Below are positions 46,670-60,411 of a DNA stretch of 64,000 bases, in pieces. Position 1 is the first letter of the stretch. Each line of letters begins with the position of its first letter. The notes under the pieces are model-generated. The model did not search any database. It was not told where the DNA came from and saw nothing but the letters and a program-made list of their open reading frames with translations. Position numbers and translations under genes: made by a program. Source of the stretch: Sipunculus nudus (Eukaryota; Annelida; Sipuncula; Golfingiida; Sipunculidae); contig CM049313.1 in assembly GCA_026874595.1 (NCBI GenBank), forward strand, positions 60,221,159 to 60,285,158. Direction: 5' to 3'.

Positions 46670-48690
46670 TGCTTATGCGATGGTGTGGCGTCGTCCGTCG
46701 GTCGCCCGTCGTCTGTACGTTAACCCATACTATCTTGAAAACGGCAAGAATTAGCATCACGAAATTTTATGCATAAAATTAGTCATCTAAAAAACTCTAT
46801 ATCGGATTTTGCTTATTTTTTGGCCAACTGCATTTTCTTAGATTTTATAAGGAAAAAGTTAAAAAAAAATTAAAAAATCTTCTCCGAATCTGTTCAGCCA
46901 AATTGTCCAATATTTTACAGAATTGATTCCTGGAACAATCTCTCTCAAGTTTGTTTGAATGGCTTAAGTTCGGTGATTTTTGGCGGAGTTACAGGAAGTT
47001 GAACTTAGTCATCTGTCCAAAAAAGCATACTAAAATTACAATCTCAGAAATGGCTTGAGCTATCATCACCAAATTTTATGCCAATGTTGGTCACATGAGT
47101 CATATCTGAAATTGAGGTATTGGTGGCGCCACCTGCATCAGCCTTTTTTGTACGGGGGTCATCAGTGCCAGTATCATACTTACAGCTACAAATAACTTCT
47201 TCTCTGAAACAATATGGCCAAATTGGTTAATATCGCACAGAAATGATCCTAGGGAAGTGCTTTCTGAAGTTTGTTCTTAATTCAGTGACTTTTGGCTGAG
47301 TTATGGGAAGCTGAATTTAGTCATATGCCATAACAGCCCATTTTACGTGGCTACAAAAATCTTCTTCTCAAAAACCACTCGGCCAAATTCTTTAATCTCA
47401 CACATTAATTATCCTTAGATGTTGATAATTCAAGTTTGTTCAAATGGTCTCAGTTCAGTGACTATTGGCTGAGTTATGGGAAGCTGAATTTAGTCATATG
47501 CCATAACCGCCCATGTTAGCTAAGTGGCTACAAAAATCTTTTTCTTTAAAAACCTCTTGGCCAAATTCTTTAATCTCACACATTAATTATCCTTAGATGT
47601 TGATAATTCAAGTTTGTTCAAATTGTCTCAGTTCAGTGACTTTTGGCTGAGTTATGGGAAGCTGAATTTAGTCATATGCCATAACCGCCCATGTTAGCTA
47701 AGTGGCTACAAAAATCTTTTTCTTTAAAAACCTCTTGGCCAAATTCTTTAATCTCACACATTAATTATCCTTAGATGTTGATAATTCAAGTTTGTTCAAA
47801 TGGTCTCAGTTCAGTGACTTTTGGCTGAGTTATGGGAAGCTGAATTTAGTCATATGCCATAACAGCCCATGTTAGCTAAGTGGCTACAAAAATCTTCTTA
47901 ACAAAAACCACTGGGCTAAATTCTTAAATCTCACACATTAATTATCCTTTGATGTTGATGATTTAAGTTTGTTCAAATGGTTTTGGTTCAATGATTTTTG
48001 GCTGAGTTATGGGAAGCTGAACTTTGCCATTTTGCTGTATTTTCCCATATTAGTTATAAACCTACAAAATGTTTTTCAACTGATGATTCTGAGGCCAGTT
48101 TGTTTAATATTTTGCAAGAACAATTCCCTGAATAATTCTTATCATAATTGTCTTTTTATGGTTCCAAAGAATGAATTTTCGCTGAATTATAAAGATTGAA
48201 TTGAGTCAATTTACCATATATATTAGCTGTGTGAAGCAGATACATTTAGCCTAGCACCAGTTTATCAGCATCCATTACATCATGCCTCTAGACATTTAGA
48301 TTTCAGGTCATCTATGGAAAATATTGACAAGAATGTTTTTTAAAAGCTTTTAAAATATGTAGATATATGATATTACATATCATCTGTACACTAACTCATA
48401 ATTTCTCAGGAATAGCAGGAGCTACTTTCCCCAAAATTTATGCAATTATCTGTCACATATCAAATGTTGATGGATTCAGCTTATTTTTGCTATCTGCATT
48501 TACTTAGATATTACATGGAAAAAGCTGAAAAAACTTTAAAAGTCTTCTTCTTGTAAACAGTCCAGCCAAATTGTTCAATATTTAACAGAAATGATCCCAG
48601 AGGCGAGCCCTCTAAAGTTTGTTCAAATGGTTTGTGTTAGATAAATATTAGCAGAGTTACATAACAGGCCAAGATTGTGTATGTTTCTTG
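46670..48690 (+). repeat. dispersed repeat family B, copy 2, with ~176-bp tandem units
   Basis: Opens 'gtgcttatgcgatggtgtgg' (the family start without its first bases). Units with 'gagttatgggaagctgaa' and 'cacacattaattatcc' begin at about 47300, 47473, 47651, 47829 and 48005 (spacing 173-178 bp), so five tandem copies. Merges into family C near 48690. Confidence 0.8.
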
Positions 48691-49425
48691 AATAGGATGA
48701 GAAACTGCTTACTGTTTCAGATTTGGCAACAGATCAAGAGTTCATTCAGTGCAGCCAAATATAGGTCAAGAGTTCAATCAGTGCAGCCAAGCACAAGGCA
48801 TGTGATCACCTCATGGGCAGCATGTGATCATCTCATTGGTAGCTTGTGATCACCTCATGAGTATCATGTGATCACCTCATGGGTGTCATGCCACTCAGGG
48901 CTGCATATGGAGCCAATCTGTGAGCTTATGCAATTGTGTGCCTACTATTTCAGATTTGGCAATGGGCAAAAGGTCAGCCTGGATTTATTTACAGCGTTGG
49001 CAGACTGCCAATTGTGTCAGATTATGCAACAGGTCAAGAGTTCGCTCAGTGCCGCCAGGTACAGGTCTTAAGTTCACTCAGTCTAGCCAGGTGCAGGTCA
49101 AGAGTTCACTCAGTGCAGTAGCCTTAGCCAGTAATTTGTCACAGTACACTTGGGGCAACAGCCTTTCTCACCTAAGCCTGGTCAGCCCCGTGCATCAGAC
49201 TTAAGGTAAGTTTGATGTATTGGCCTATTATTCTGACCTGTCTATGTGTCTTTAATGGCTTTCTCGTTCACAAGACAGGTGTCGCCATCTACAATGACTT
49301 TTGCAAAGTGTATGTGCCTGCTTAATTCTACGGAGGAATTTGATATATCAGCCTGAAATTGGGCATATTTATACATGTCAAATAGCTTTGTCGTATACAA
49401 GACTGGTGGTTTTCATTTGGTTTTC
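48690..49425 (+). repeat. dispersed repeat family C, uninterrupted copy
   Basis: 'tcagatttggcaacagatca', repeated 'gtcaagagttcactcag', then 'cttggggcaacagcc' and 'ctcacctaagcctggtcag'. Contains a short repeat of 'gatcacctcatgggt'. Serves as an empty site for the RAG1-like insertion. Confidence 0.85.
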
Positions 49426-49782
49426 TTCATATTTACCATAAGTATTCCTCTATATAGTTCTTATGTACATGCCAGAAATTAAATCAGTATTATTTAATTT
49501 AAAAAAGTTATGGGCCCAAACATAATGGACTTTGTAAATAAATCAGGAAAGATATTTGGTCACTTAAGACCAAAAGTGTTAAAGGTAGGGACTTCTTTCA
49601 GTAATACAACTTTAATTGATAAAAATTTAAATGTGTACCAAAAATTAGATCAAAATCTGTTAAATTTTTTTAAATATTGGCAAAAATATAAAAATGGTAC
49701 CTTAAATTCTGCCCAAGTTTGACCATGGCACGTTTTTTCCCTGTAACTGCTGAGGATTTAATTTTCAAAGCATGTTTTTGTT

Positions 49783-50481
49783 TACGCTCTTTACACAGCG
49801 CTTTACCTATAGGGCTACTACCTATATCGTAAGGCGCTGTTTGTTATGACCTCGTATCCTGAATTGCAACACCAGAGGGGAGCACTGTATTTTTGTCCAA
49901 TCAGATGAGACCTTGTGCTGGAAGACAAAGCCAAGCGAGGAATACACAGAGCCAATCATATTCATTTCTTTTTGAGTGACAGCTCATCCCCCAGCGTAAC
50001 CGTCTGAACAGGCCACAGGCTCAGAGAGAATTGCCCCTGACGTGGTTTGCTTAGGGCCTTGGGCACATAGGATGATCGGCCGGTGAGCTGTAATTCAAAG
50101 GAAACGTAACAACAAAGGCTGCGTGCACACCTCGCTTGCTGGTTTCAGTTCTGCAGACAACAGATACACGGCTACGCTAACACAGTCATAATGTCATAAT
50201 CGAACCGGTCGATGATGCGAGAATGCAGAGGGAGCAATTTAAATTCGACCGGAAACTCAATCAGCGAAGCTTGAAGCGCAGCAATGGGCGGAGCCATGAT
50301 GCCTGTCGAGTGTTTGTTTATTGGCATCTGATTGGCTGCTTGTCACATCATACGCATGTTTATTTCAGTGGAAAACGAACCGCCATCTGGTGTCTAAATA
50401 TATCATAAACGGTCAAAGCTGGCAGCGTGAAAATCGGTTGCTTCTTTAGAAGCGCAAGATTTCCGCTGCCTCGGGAGCGTA
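49783..50481 (+). mobile_element. 699-bp MULE-like MITE, first of an inverted pair
   Basis: Ends TACGCTC...GAGCGTA, flanked by gtttttgtt (49774-49782) and gtttgtgtt (50482-50490), a 9-bp duplication with one change. Inserted into family A. No transposase. The open frame at 50223-50408 is repeated in mirror image in the partner and is not a gene. Confidence 0.85.
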
Positions 50482-50541
50482 GTTTGTGTTACCATTTCAA
50501 CTGTTAACACCAAAAATTTGAAACCAGTTGATCAAAAACTG

Positions 50542-51240
50542 TACGCTCCCGAGGCAGCGTAAATCTTGCGCTTCTAAAGAAGCAACTGATTTTCACGCTG
50601 CCAGCTTTGACCGTTTATGATATATTTACACACGAGATTGCGGTTCGTTGTCCACTGAAATAAACGTGCGTATGATGTGACAAGCAGCCAATCAGATGCC
50701 AATAAACAAACACTCGACAGGCATCCTGGCTCCGCCCATTGCTGCGCTTCAAACGCCGCTTGGTGAGTTTCCGGTCGAATTTAAATTGCTCCCTCTGCAT
50801 TCTCGCATCATCGACCGATTCGATTATGACAGTATGACTGTGTTAGCGTAGCCATGTATATATTGTCTGCAGAACTGAAACCAGCCAGCGAGGTGTGCAC
50901 GCAGCCTTCGTTGTTACGTTTCGTTTGAATTACAGCTCACCGGCCGATCATCCTATGTGCACAAGGACCTAAGCAAACCACGTCAGGGGCAAATCTCTCT
51001 GAGCCTGTGGCCTGTTCAGACGGTTACGCTGGGGGATGAGCTGTCACTCAAAAAGAAATGAATATGATTGGCTCCGTGTATTCCTCGCTTGGCTTTGTCT
51101 TCCAGCACAAGGTCTCATCTGATTGGACAAAAATACAGTGCTCCCCTCTGGTGTTGCAATTCAGGATACGAGGTCATAACAAACAGCGCCTTACGATATA
51201 GGTAGTAGCCCTATAGGTAAAGCGCTGTGTAAAGAGCGTA
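50542..51240 (-). mobile_element. 699-bp MULE-like MITE, second of an inverted pair
   Basis: Reverse-oriented near-identical copy with exactly the same length. Flanked by the perfect 9-bp duplication CAAAAACTG (50533-50541 and 51241-51249). The 9-bp duplication supports the Mutator-like superfamily. Confidence 0.88.
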
Positions 51241-52768
51241 CAAAAACTGTAGAATTTATTCAAGTTTTTAAGCACCATGTCACACATTGTTTACATCAAG
51301 CTAGTGTTATGCAGTTTGCTAGAGCTCAGCTCCCCAGCTTCAGCTCTAAGTTCCTTAAATTTGGCATACAGTTAGATGTCTCCAAAGTCCCCTACCATAC
51401 CAAGAATTTGATCACTAGGACTTAATTCCTTCAAAATATTAATGAAAAAGTTCATTTTTCCATTAAAAACCCATTGTTACACTGTAAGACTGCCAAATAT
51501 CAAAACCACTGATCTGACTTTGATCATATATAATATACATATTTTTCTATACATTCGCTATGCACATGCCAGAAATGATGTCAGTATTGCATAATTGTTT
51601 AAAGTTATGGGCCCAAACATAATGCACTTTAAAAAAAAATCAAGAAATATATCTACTCCCTTAACAAGAGGATTGCTAAAGCTAGAGATTTATTGTCAGG
51701 GATATAACATTATTTAATCAAGATTCAATTGGATACCAAAAGTTAGTTCTGAATTTTTCAAATTTTATAAGTTATTAGTATAAATATAAAATTAGTACCT
51801 TAAATTTTGCCCAACGTTGACCATTTCACGTTTGTTTCCTGAGAGCACTGTTGATATAATTTCCATATCATGCACACATAAGGATTTCATCTTTGTAGTT
51901 CAGAAAGCTGAAAGAAATTGGCCAAATATTGGAGCTTTTATTAATGTTTTTATGAGACCATGTCAGACCCAGGCTCAATACAGCCCCTCTTCAGTCACCT
52001 GTATGTTGACCTCGTTGACCTTTCATCAGATTATGCACGCTTGAGCGAAGCATACACTAGGGCAGCCAGGCAGCTAATGCCCAGCCACAGTTGATCCAGG
52101 TGTCCAACCCAACTCATCTAGGAGTTGTTTTGAAAAACAACAAAAATAAACAATAAATTAATAATTTTTTAGCTTAGCTGACTATAAGTCATCTGAGCTA
52201 TAGTCGTGGTCCATTGTCCGTCGTCCGTCCGTCTGTCTGTCCGCCCGTCCGTCCGGATATCCGTCCGTAAGACTGGCATGTTTCGACACCATTGGACCTA
52301 CGAATTTAAAATTTGCCATACAGTTAGATTTCCCAAAAATCTCCTATCATGCCGAAAATTGGGTCAATAGGACTTCGTTCCTTCGAGATATTAAGTAAAA
52401 ACCTCAATTTTTTATTAGAAATCTATTTTCACTCTTCATGACTGCCTAATATCAAAACCACTCATCTGGTTTTCTTCATATTTACCATAAATATTCCTCT
52501 ATATAGTTCCAAGAAATTAAGTCAGTATTATTTAATTTAAAAAATTTATGGGCCCAAACATAATGGTCTTTGTAAAAAAATCAGGAAAGATATTTGGTCC
52601 TTTAAGACCAAAAGTGTTAAAGGTAGGGACTTTTTTTCAGTAATACAACTTTAATTGAAATGTATACTAAAAATTAGATCAAAATCTGTTAATTTTTTAT
52701 AAATATTGGCAAAAATATAAAATTGGTACCTTAAATTTTGCCCAAATTTGACCATGGCACGTTTTTTT

Positions 52769-54000
52769 AGCGAACCTGTGAGCTTATGCGATGGTGCGGC
52801 GGCGTCCGTCGTCTGTACGTTAACCATAGCTATCTCAAAAATGGCAGGAGCTAGCATCACCAATTTTTTTGCAAATAATCAGTCATCCAAAAAACTATAT
52901 CGGATTTTGTTTATTTTTTTCTAACTGCATTTTCTTAGGTTTTATAGGGAAAAAGCTAAAAAAGCTTTAAAAATCTTCTTCTCCGAAACTGTCAAGCCAA
53001 ATTGTCCAATATTTCACAGAAATGATCTCTGGAACAATCTTTCTCAAGTTTGCTCGAATGGTTCCAGTTTGGAGATTTTTGGTCGAGTTACAGGAGGTTG
53101 AACTTTGTTAACTGTGCAAAAAAAAATGTTAAAATTTAAATCTCAGAAACGGCTGGAGCTATCATCACCAAATGTTATGCCAATGTTGGTCACATAGATC
53201 ATATCTGAAATTGAGGTAGTGGTGGCGCCACGTGCATTGGCCTTTTTTGTACGGGGTCATCAGTGCCTGTATCACATTGAGGGCTACAAAAAACTTCTTC
53301 TCTGAAACCATATGGCCAAATAGTTTAATATCGCACAGAAATGATCCTAGGGTAGTGCTTTCTGAAGTTTGTTCAAATGGTCTCAGTTCAGTTACTTTTG
53401 GCTGAGTTATGTGAAGCTGAATTTAGTCATATGCTGTAACAGCCCATTTTAGCTCAGTGGCTACAAAGATCTTCTCCTCAAAAACCACTGGGCCAAATTC
53501 TTAAATCTCACACATTAATTATTCTTAGATGTTGATAATTCAAGTTTGTTCAAATGGTTTTGGTTCAGTGATTTTCAGCTGAGTTATCGGAGGCCTAACT
53601 TAGCCATTTTGCTGTATTTTCCCATATGAGTTATAAACCTGTAAAACGTGTTTTAAATGACACCCTTGAGGCCATTTTGTTAAATATTTTACAGGAATAA
53701 TCCCCTGAATAATTCTTATACTTATTGTCTTTTATGGTTCCAAAGAATGAATTTTGGCTGAATTATAAAGATTGAATTGAGTTACTTTACCATATATGTT
53801 AGCTGTGTGAAGCAGATACATCTAGCCTTGCACCAGTTTATCAGCATTTATTACATCATGCCTCTAGACATTTTGATTTCAGGTTACCTATGTTTAATAT
53901 TCACAAAAATGTTTTTAAAAGCTTTTAAAAAATGTAGATTTATGATTTTTAGATAATCCTCATGCCAGGCAATGTTTACAATCACAGGTATACAGCTCTC
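52769..54000 (+). repeat. dispersed repeat family B, copy 3
   Basis: Starts 'agcgaacctgtgagcttatg', contains 'gtggtggcgcca', 'ttttttgtacggggtcat' and one or two of the 176-bp units, and ends near 'cctctagacattttgatttc'. Confidence 0.8.
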
Positions 54001-54132
54001 TATGGGTATATGAAGACGGCTGTACGTGGATTATAAATAATTGGTATCCATAGTCAACTTAATTCAAGATTTTGCCATCAGTGAGATGTATCTGTATTAC
54101 AATTTTGCATTCAGTATGCATCTGTAATAATT

Positions 54133-55440
54133 TTTAGTGAACCTGTGAGCTAATGCGATGATGAGGCGGCGTTTGTCTTCTGTACATTAACCCATACTAT
54201 TTTGAAAACGATTGGAGCTAGCATCATGAAATTTAATGCAAAAAATTAGCCATCTGAAAAACTCTGCATTTTCTTAGATTTTATAGAGAAAAAGCTAAAA
54301 AAAACTTGAAAAATCTTCTCCTCTGAAACACTCAAGCCAAATTGTTAAATATTTCACAGACATAATCTTTTATACCATCTCTCTCAATTTTGTTCCAATG
54401 GTTCAAGTTCGGTGAATTTTGGCTGAGTTACAGGAAGTTGAACTTAATCATCTGTCCAAAAAAGCATACTAAAATGATAGTCTCAGAAACGGCCGGAGCC
54501 ATCATCACCAAATTTTTTGCCAGTGTTGGTCACATGAGTCATATATGAAATTCAGGTATTGGTGGGCCACCTGTATTGACCTTTTTTGTACAGAGGTCAT
54601 TGGTCATCTGTACATTAATCCATAATTTCTCAGGAATAGCAGGAGCTACCATTCCTAGATTTTATGCAATAATCTGTCACATATCAAATGTTGAGGGATT
54701 CAGCTTATTTTTTTGCTATCTGCATTTACTTATTTATAGGGAAAAAGCTGAAAAACTTTTAAAAGTCTTATTCTTGTAAACAGTCTAGCCAAATTGTTCA
54801 ATATTTTACATAAATGATCCCAGAGGCAAGCCCTCTCAAGTTTGTTCAAATGGTTTGCATTTGATGAATTTTAGTGGAGTTACACAAATTTGAACAGTCA
54901 TTTGGCCAAGTAAGCATGCTGGCATAGTACTCCCAGAAATGACAGAAGCTAGCATTACCAGGTATTGTGCAAATGTTGGTCACATGACTCATATTTGAAA
55001 TTGCAGATTTAGTGGTGCCACCTAGATTGACCTGTTTTTTATGGGCAAAAAAACTCATAATTTTAGCCTCTTTCAGCTTAAAGATGAAACTGTCAAGTTG
55101 AATTGTTCAGTTTTTCAAAAGAATTATCATGGTTCTTTCAATCATATCAGAATATACTGAGTTTGTTGATTTTTGGTCGAGTTGTGAAAAGCTTAAGTTG
55201 GTCTTATGGCCATTATTATGTCTTTTTTAAACTGAGGACTGCAATAGTGTTCTTCTACAAAATTATTGTTTCAAATTTATCTTCTGTAACATTGCACAAA
55301 AATTATTCTTTGGTGGCCTTTGTTCAAGTTTACTAGAATGATTTTTGGCAGAACTATTGGACCTTTAACAATGAAAGTACTGCATCTTTAATTATTCTAG
55401 ATATTTTGATAAAAAGTTTATGAATATATCAGGTTGAAAA
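54133..55440 (+). repeat. dispersed repeat family B, copy 4 (diverged)
   Basis: Starts 'ttagtgaacctgtgagctaa', then 'aacccatactattttgaaaa', 'aaagcatactaaaatgatag' and 'ttgggtgg'-like blocks. Ends near 55440, where a short 'gacctatgggtcac' repeat, also seen at 7826, begins. Confidence 0.7.
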
Positions 55441-56488
55441 AAACAAGGGACCTATGGGTCACGACGCTCAGCTGTTATATATGATAAAAAAAAAAAATTT
55501 TTTTGAAATGAGGCACATGCTGGTTTTGTGTGGTAATAAATATAAGCTGTATTATGAGTTGTGGGTGTTTAGCTTATGTATGATTTTGATAGTATCTTTG
55601 GAGACAGGGAAGAGGATTGATTTCATTTATTTTATTAACAAATGGAGTGCTGTTGTCACACCGATTTTGACTTGGCCATATAACTTATAAGCAGAACATA
55701 TAATATAAGAGTTTAACTATTTATTAAAAAAATTACAAATATTGTCCCAAATATAATTTTTATTAAAAATAAGAGAATCATATGATTTTTTTAACTGAAA
55801 TAACTGATATGATTATTAAAATAATATTAAAGAATATATTCATGAATGCATTCATGAATACATTTTGAAAGTATTTGCACGAGTATTCATATACTTTCAT
55901 TTTACCTGAATTCCCATTCTTTATGCAAGAAATTTTATAATGGAGTACATAATCATATTCATATTTAAATACAATTACAAAGTATTTGCACCATGTCTGG
56001 TATTTATTCAGTTTTCACCAAACAATGATTTTGAGAATCCAGAATATACAAAATCACACATTTAAATAATGATCATAAGTACCTGGTTTTATGGCTTTTA
56101 TTTATATTAAAAAATAACTGTAAAAAATTCATTTTGGACTAATTTCACATCAATGCACTAGACACAGTAGGAATCTAGATTAATATTATCAACTGCATCT
56201 TTGTCTTTCATCAATTTCCTTCATATAATCCCTAATGATTAGTAATGAATAATATGATTTACTTCTTTATCATTAAAAATGAACTGAAAAATGCCATAAG
56301 TGACTGCATGGTGTTATTTGGAATATGTGACATTCTACCCATCGATACAAGATTCTTATATCATCAGTAACTGCAAGTTAATTTCCTGTTATTATAAACT
56401 TACTTTTCTATTTTTCTTTAATTTGTTATTAAAAACCAAGAAAAATTTATTAATTTATTGTTTATTGTTATGTTGTTGGTTAAAACTA
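55441..56488. other. AT-rich intergenic sequence, nothing recognised
   Basis: Apart from the 'gacctatgggtcac' repeat fragment at its left edge, no supportable feature. The open frames here are AT-rich with no motif. Confidence 0.5.
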
Positions 56489-58056
56489 CTAGATGAGTTG
56501 GGTTGGACACCTGGATCAACTGTGGCTGGCCATAAGCTGCCTGGATTCTCGCCTCAAGCGTGCATAATTTGATGAAAGGTCAACAAGGTCAACATACAGG
56601 TGACTCAAGAGGGGCTGGAGAGAGCCAAAGTCTGACAGGGTCTCATAAAAACATTAATAAAAGCTACAATATTTGGCCAATTTCTTTCAGCTTTCTAAAC
56701 TAAAAAGCTGAAATCCTTATGTGTGCATGATATGAAAATTATATCAACAGTGCTCTCAGGAAACAAACATGCCATGGTCACAGTTGGGCAAAATTTAAGG
56801 TACTAATTTTATATTTATACTAATAACTTATAAAATTTGAAAAATTCAGAACTAATTTTGGGTATTCAATTGAATCTTGATTAAATAATGTTACATCCCT
56901 GACAATAAAATCTCTAGCTTCAGCAATGCCCTTGTTAAGGGAGTAAATATATTTCTTGATTTTTTACAAAGTGCATTATGTTTGGGCCCATAACTTTAAA
57001 AAAATACACAATACTGACATCATTTCTGGCATGTGCATAGCAAATGTATAGAAAAATATGTATATTAGATATGATCAAAAACAGATCAGTGGTTTTGAAA
57101 TTAGGCAGTCTTAAAGTGTAACAATGGGTTTTTAATGGAAAAATGAAGTTTTTCATTGATATCTCGAAGGAATTAAGTCCTAGTGACCAAATTCTTGGCA
57201 TGGTAGGGGATTTTGGAGAAATCTAACTGTATGCCAAATTTAAGGAACTTAAAGCTGAAGCTCGGGAGCTGAGCTCTAGCAAACTGCATAACACTAGCAA
57301 TATGTGACATGGTGCATGAAAAATTGAATAAAATCTACAGTTTTTGATCAACTGTTTTCAAATTCTTGGTGTTAACAGTTGAAATGCTAACAAAAACATG
57401 CTGTGAAAATTAAATCCACAGCAGTTACAGCAAAAAAACGTGCCATGGTCAAATGTGGGCAAAATTTAAGGTACCAATTTTTTATTTTTGCTAATATTTT
57501 AAAAAATTTAAAAGATTTTGATCTAATTTTGGGTATACAATTTAATTTTGATTAATAAAAGTAATATTACTGGAAAAAAAGTGCTTAGCTTTAACAAGTT
57601 TTGTGTTAAGTGATAAAATTTCTTTCCCGATTATTTACAAAATGCATTATGTTTGGGCCCATAACTTTTTTAAATTATATAATACAGACCTAATTTCTGG
57701 CATGTACATAGGAATTATATAGAGGATTATTTATAAGAAATATGAGGAAAAACAGATGAGTGGTTTTGATATTAGGCAGTCCTGAAGTGTGAAAATAGGT
57801 TTTTAATAAAAAATTGAGGTTTTTCCTTAATTTCTCAAAGGAACGAAGTCGCAAAGACCCAGTTTTCGGCTTGGTAGGAGATCTTGGGGACATCTAACAT
57901 TATGCTGAATTTTGGATTCCTAGGTCTTACGGTTTCAAAACGTGCCACATCTACGGACGGACGGACGGACGGACGGACGGACGGACAGACGGACGGACGA
58001 CGGACAATGGACCACGACTATAGCTCAGATGACTTATAGTCAGCTGAGCTAAAAAT
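56489..58056 (+). repeat. dispersed repeat family A, most complete copy
   Basis: Starts 'actagatgagttgggttgg' with 'acacctggatcaactgtgg' and ends with a long (GGAC)n tract at 57955-58000, 'ggacaatggaccacgac' and 'agtcagctgagctaaaaa'. The left half of the reverse copy at 51250-52125 ends with the same start motif. Confidence 0.75.
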
Positions 58057-58059
58057 GGC

Positions 58060-58790
58060 CAAGATTGAATCTGTATCTTTAAATAGGTTGAGAAACTGCT
58101 AACTGTTTCAGATTTGGCAACAGATCAAGAGTTCATTCATTGCAGCCAGATATAGGTCAAGAGTTCAATCAGTGCAGCCAAGCACAAGGCATGCGATCAC
58201 CTCATGGGTGACATGTGAACACCTCATGGGCACCATGTGATCATTTCATGGGTGTCATGCCCCTCAGGGCAGGGCCCCTGCATGAGCTTATGCAATGGTG
58301 TGGCTACTATTTCAGATTTGGCAACAGGCTAGAGGTCAGTCTGGATCTATTTATAGCTTTGGCAGACTGCCAGCTGTATCAGATTAGGCAATAAGGTCAA
58401 GAGTTCACTAAGTGCAGCGAGGTATGGGTCAGGAGTTTACTCAGTGCAGTAGCTGCATTCTATTTATAGCTTTGGCAGACTGCCAACTGTGTCAGATTAT
58501 GCAACAGGTCAAGAGTATACTCAGTGCAGCCAGGTACAGGTCAAAAGATCACTCAGTCTAGCCAGTTGCAGGTCTTGAGTTCACTCCGTGCAGAAGCCTG
58601 AGCAAGCTATTCATCACAATTCACTCGGGGCAACAGCCTTTCTCACCTAAGCCTGGTCAGCCCCATGCATCAGACTCAAGGTAAGTTTGATGTTTTGGCA
58701 TAATATTTTGACCTGTCTATGTGTCTTTGATGGCTTTCTCGCTCACACGACAGGTGTCGCCACCTACAATGACTTTATAAAATAAAGCCA
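58060..58790 (+). repeat. dispersed repeat family C, second uninterrupted copy
   Basis: Same order as 48690-49425. Reads 'ttcactcggggcaacagcc' across the point where the RAG1-like element sits at 33040. Confidence 0.85.
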
Positions 58791-60411
58791 ACTGCCTCAT
58801 CTGTAGATTATATGTGATATCTGCCTTATTCTGCATACAGGTAACTCCTGCTGTGAAAGGTTCTTATGATGGCTCAGACTCTGTTGCAGATGTGGGTCCT
58901 TGTTGATCTACAAACAGCTGGTGAATACAGTACATGTGCCCACGTTTACAAACAGCAAAACGTGTGACCTATGATCCTGGGTTGCACATGCGCAGAAGGT
59001 GAAAGGTCACTTGCTGTAAAAAGACATTTGCAAAACTCTGGTTCTTCTGAATTGCCACCAGATGTCACGTTGAATGTGTTACGGATTATTTTTACAACCC
59101 CCTCCCCAACATTATAAACCTTTGGTTATAAACAAATTGAACAGCCTGTGTTCCGTGATTAAGCATTTTCTAGCCAATTTTACTGAAAGGTTCTCTGATT
59201 TTCTTTAGTTATAGACATCAGATATCAGAATAGTCCATTTCAGTTATGGTTTAGTCAAACTTGCCTCTTATAACAAAGATATAAAAGAAAATTTCTTATC
59301 TGGTTCCTTATAATCAAGTACAGGCACAAACCATTCATTAATTCAAAATGAAGAAGACTGTTAAGTGACATTTATGAAAATCTTTAATTCTCTACAATTG
59401 TAGATTGTAATGCAAATCTTCTGATGATGAATTACTTCAAACCTGCCTGTAGGAGGACTAATCTATCAAATAATATTGGTTTGAAATCGATCAGCTGATA
59501 TAAAACATGTACCATTATCGATGATATAATGTTCCCAATGAAGAAGAAAACTATTCTTAAGATAAATGCAAATAATGAATGGTGTTAAGTACAACTTAAC
59601 AAACAATACAGTAGGGTGGTAACTAATTTCCAATATCACCTGTCTCAACAATCAGCAGTTTGGGTCCAATTATCAATTTATTGTCAAACTAAAAATCTGA
59701 AGTGTTATCGTACAGATGTTGAAAACAGTACCTGGAAACCACTTTTGTCAATATTCAGCTGTTAAGGTCCAGGTTTGAAACAATAATCTGTTTCTCTAAT
59801 CATGATGAATATACTGTAAACATGCTGATAACTGAACTTTGAAACCACCTTTATGAAAAGCAAACTGGTTTGAGATGACCAACGGATCAGTAGTGAAAGT
59901 TGCGATGTACCATAAACACTGTAAAGTTGACATATGAGCACCACACCAAGCAGACACTGTACCTATATTACAAAGGTAAAATGGGTCACTTATCCATCAG
60001 TGTTACAATCATTACAAAATTTAAATATTAATACAAAGCTGAATGGTAAATGTGGAGCTCAATACTTTCGTCTGTTTACTTGACACAGAAATGCATGATG
60101 GGAAGTCGTGACAAGGCCTGAGCCTCAATGTCTAATGCTATGCTGTATGTGCAAAATGAATGAAAATGGACTCTTCCAAATACCCCCTGCAAGATGTGAA
60201 ACTGTCCAAACAGTGACTCCTAGTCTGAGGATAGGTACATCATGTTTTTATGTAAATTGAATCCTTCCGACTTTGATCTATATGTGTACTGTCTGCTAGA
60301 ATGGCACGAGTCCTATGCTCCCTCACGTTTCATCAAAATTGTAATATTCATGGCCTTAAATCCAGGGTCAGTCCTTTACTCTCCACTAATTTCTGTCTGT
60401 TTGTGTTGCCA
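58791..60411. other. SERF downstream region, probable 3' UTR and intergenic
   Basis: On the minus strand AATAAA occurs near 59680, about 0.7 kb beyond the SERF stop, and is a candidate polyadenylation signal. No other feature was supported. Confidence 0.4.

Larger units (their letters stand above)
49426..52765 (-). repeat. dispersed repeat family A on the minus strand, at least two copies
   Basis: Reverse orientation of the 10690-12056 family. One copy spans about 51250-52125 and is continuous with 49426-49782 across the two inserted MULE-like elements. Another spans about 52168-52765, beginning with the (GTCC)n tract and 'ttagcttagctgactata'. Confidence 0.75.

Noticed and set aside
47300-48180. 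Regular spacing of ~176-bp units considered as a CRISPR-like or satellite array
   Set aside because: Units are contiguous without spacers and belong to dispersed family B. This is eukaryotic DNA.
50223-50800. Two 61-codon frames of nearly identical sequence on opposite strands
   Set aside because: They are the same repeat segment in the two inverted 699-bp elements, without transposase motifs.
58841-58904. Possible plus-strand terminal exon after TGCATACAG (VTPAVKGSYDGSDSVADVG then stop)
   Set aside because: No upstream exon of a recognised gene joins it, and SMN1 already ends with a stop at 41847. Joining from the cryptic donor there would give an immediate stop.
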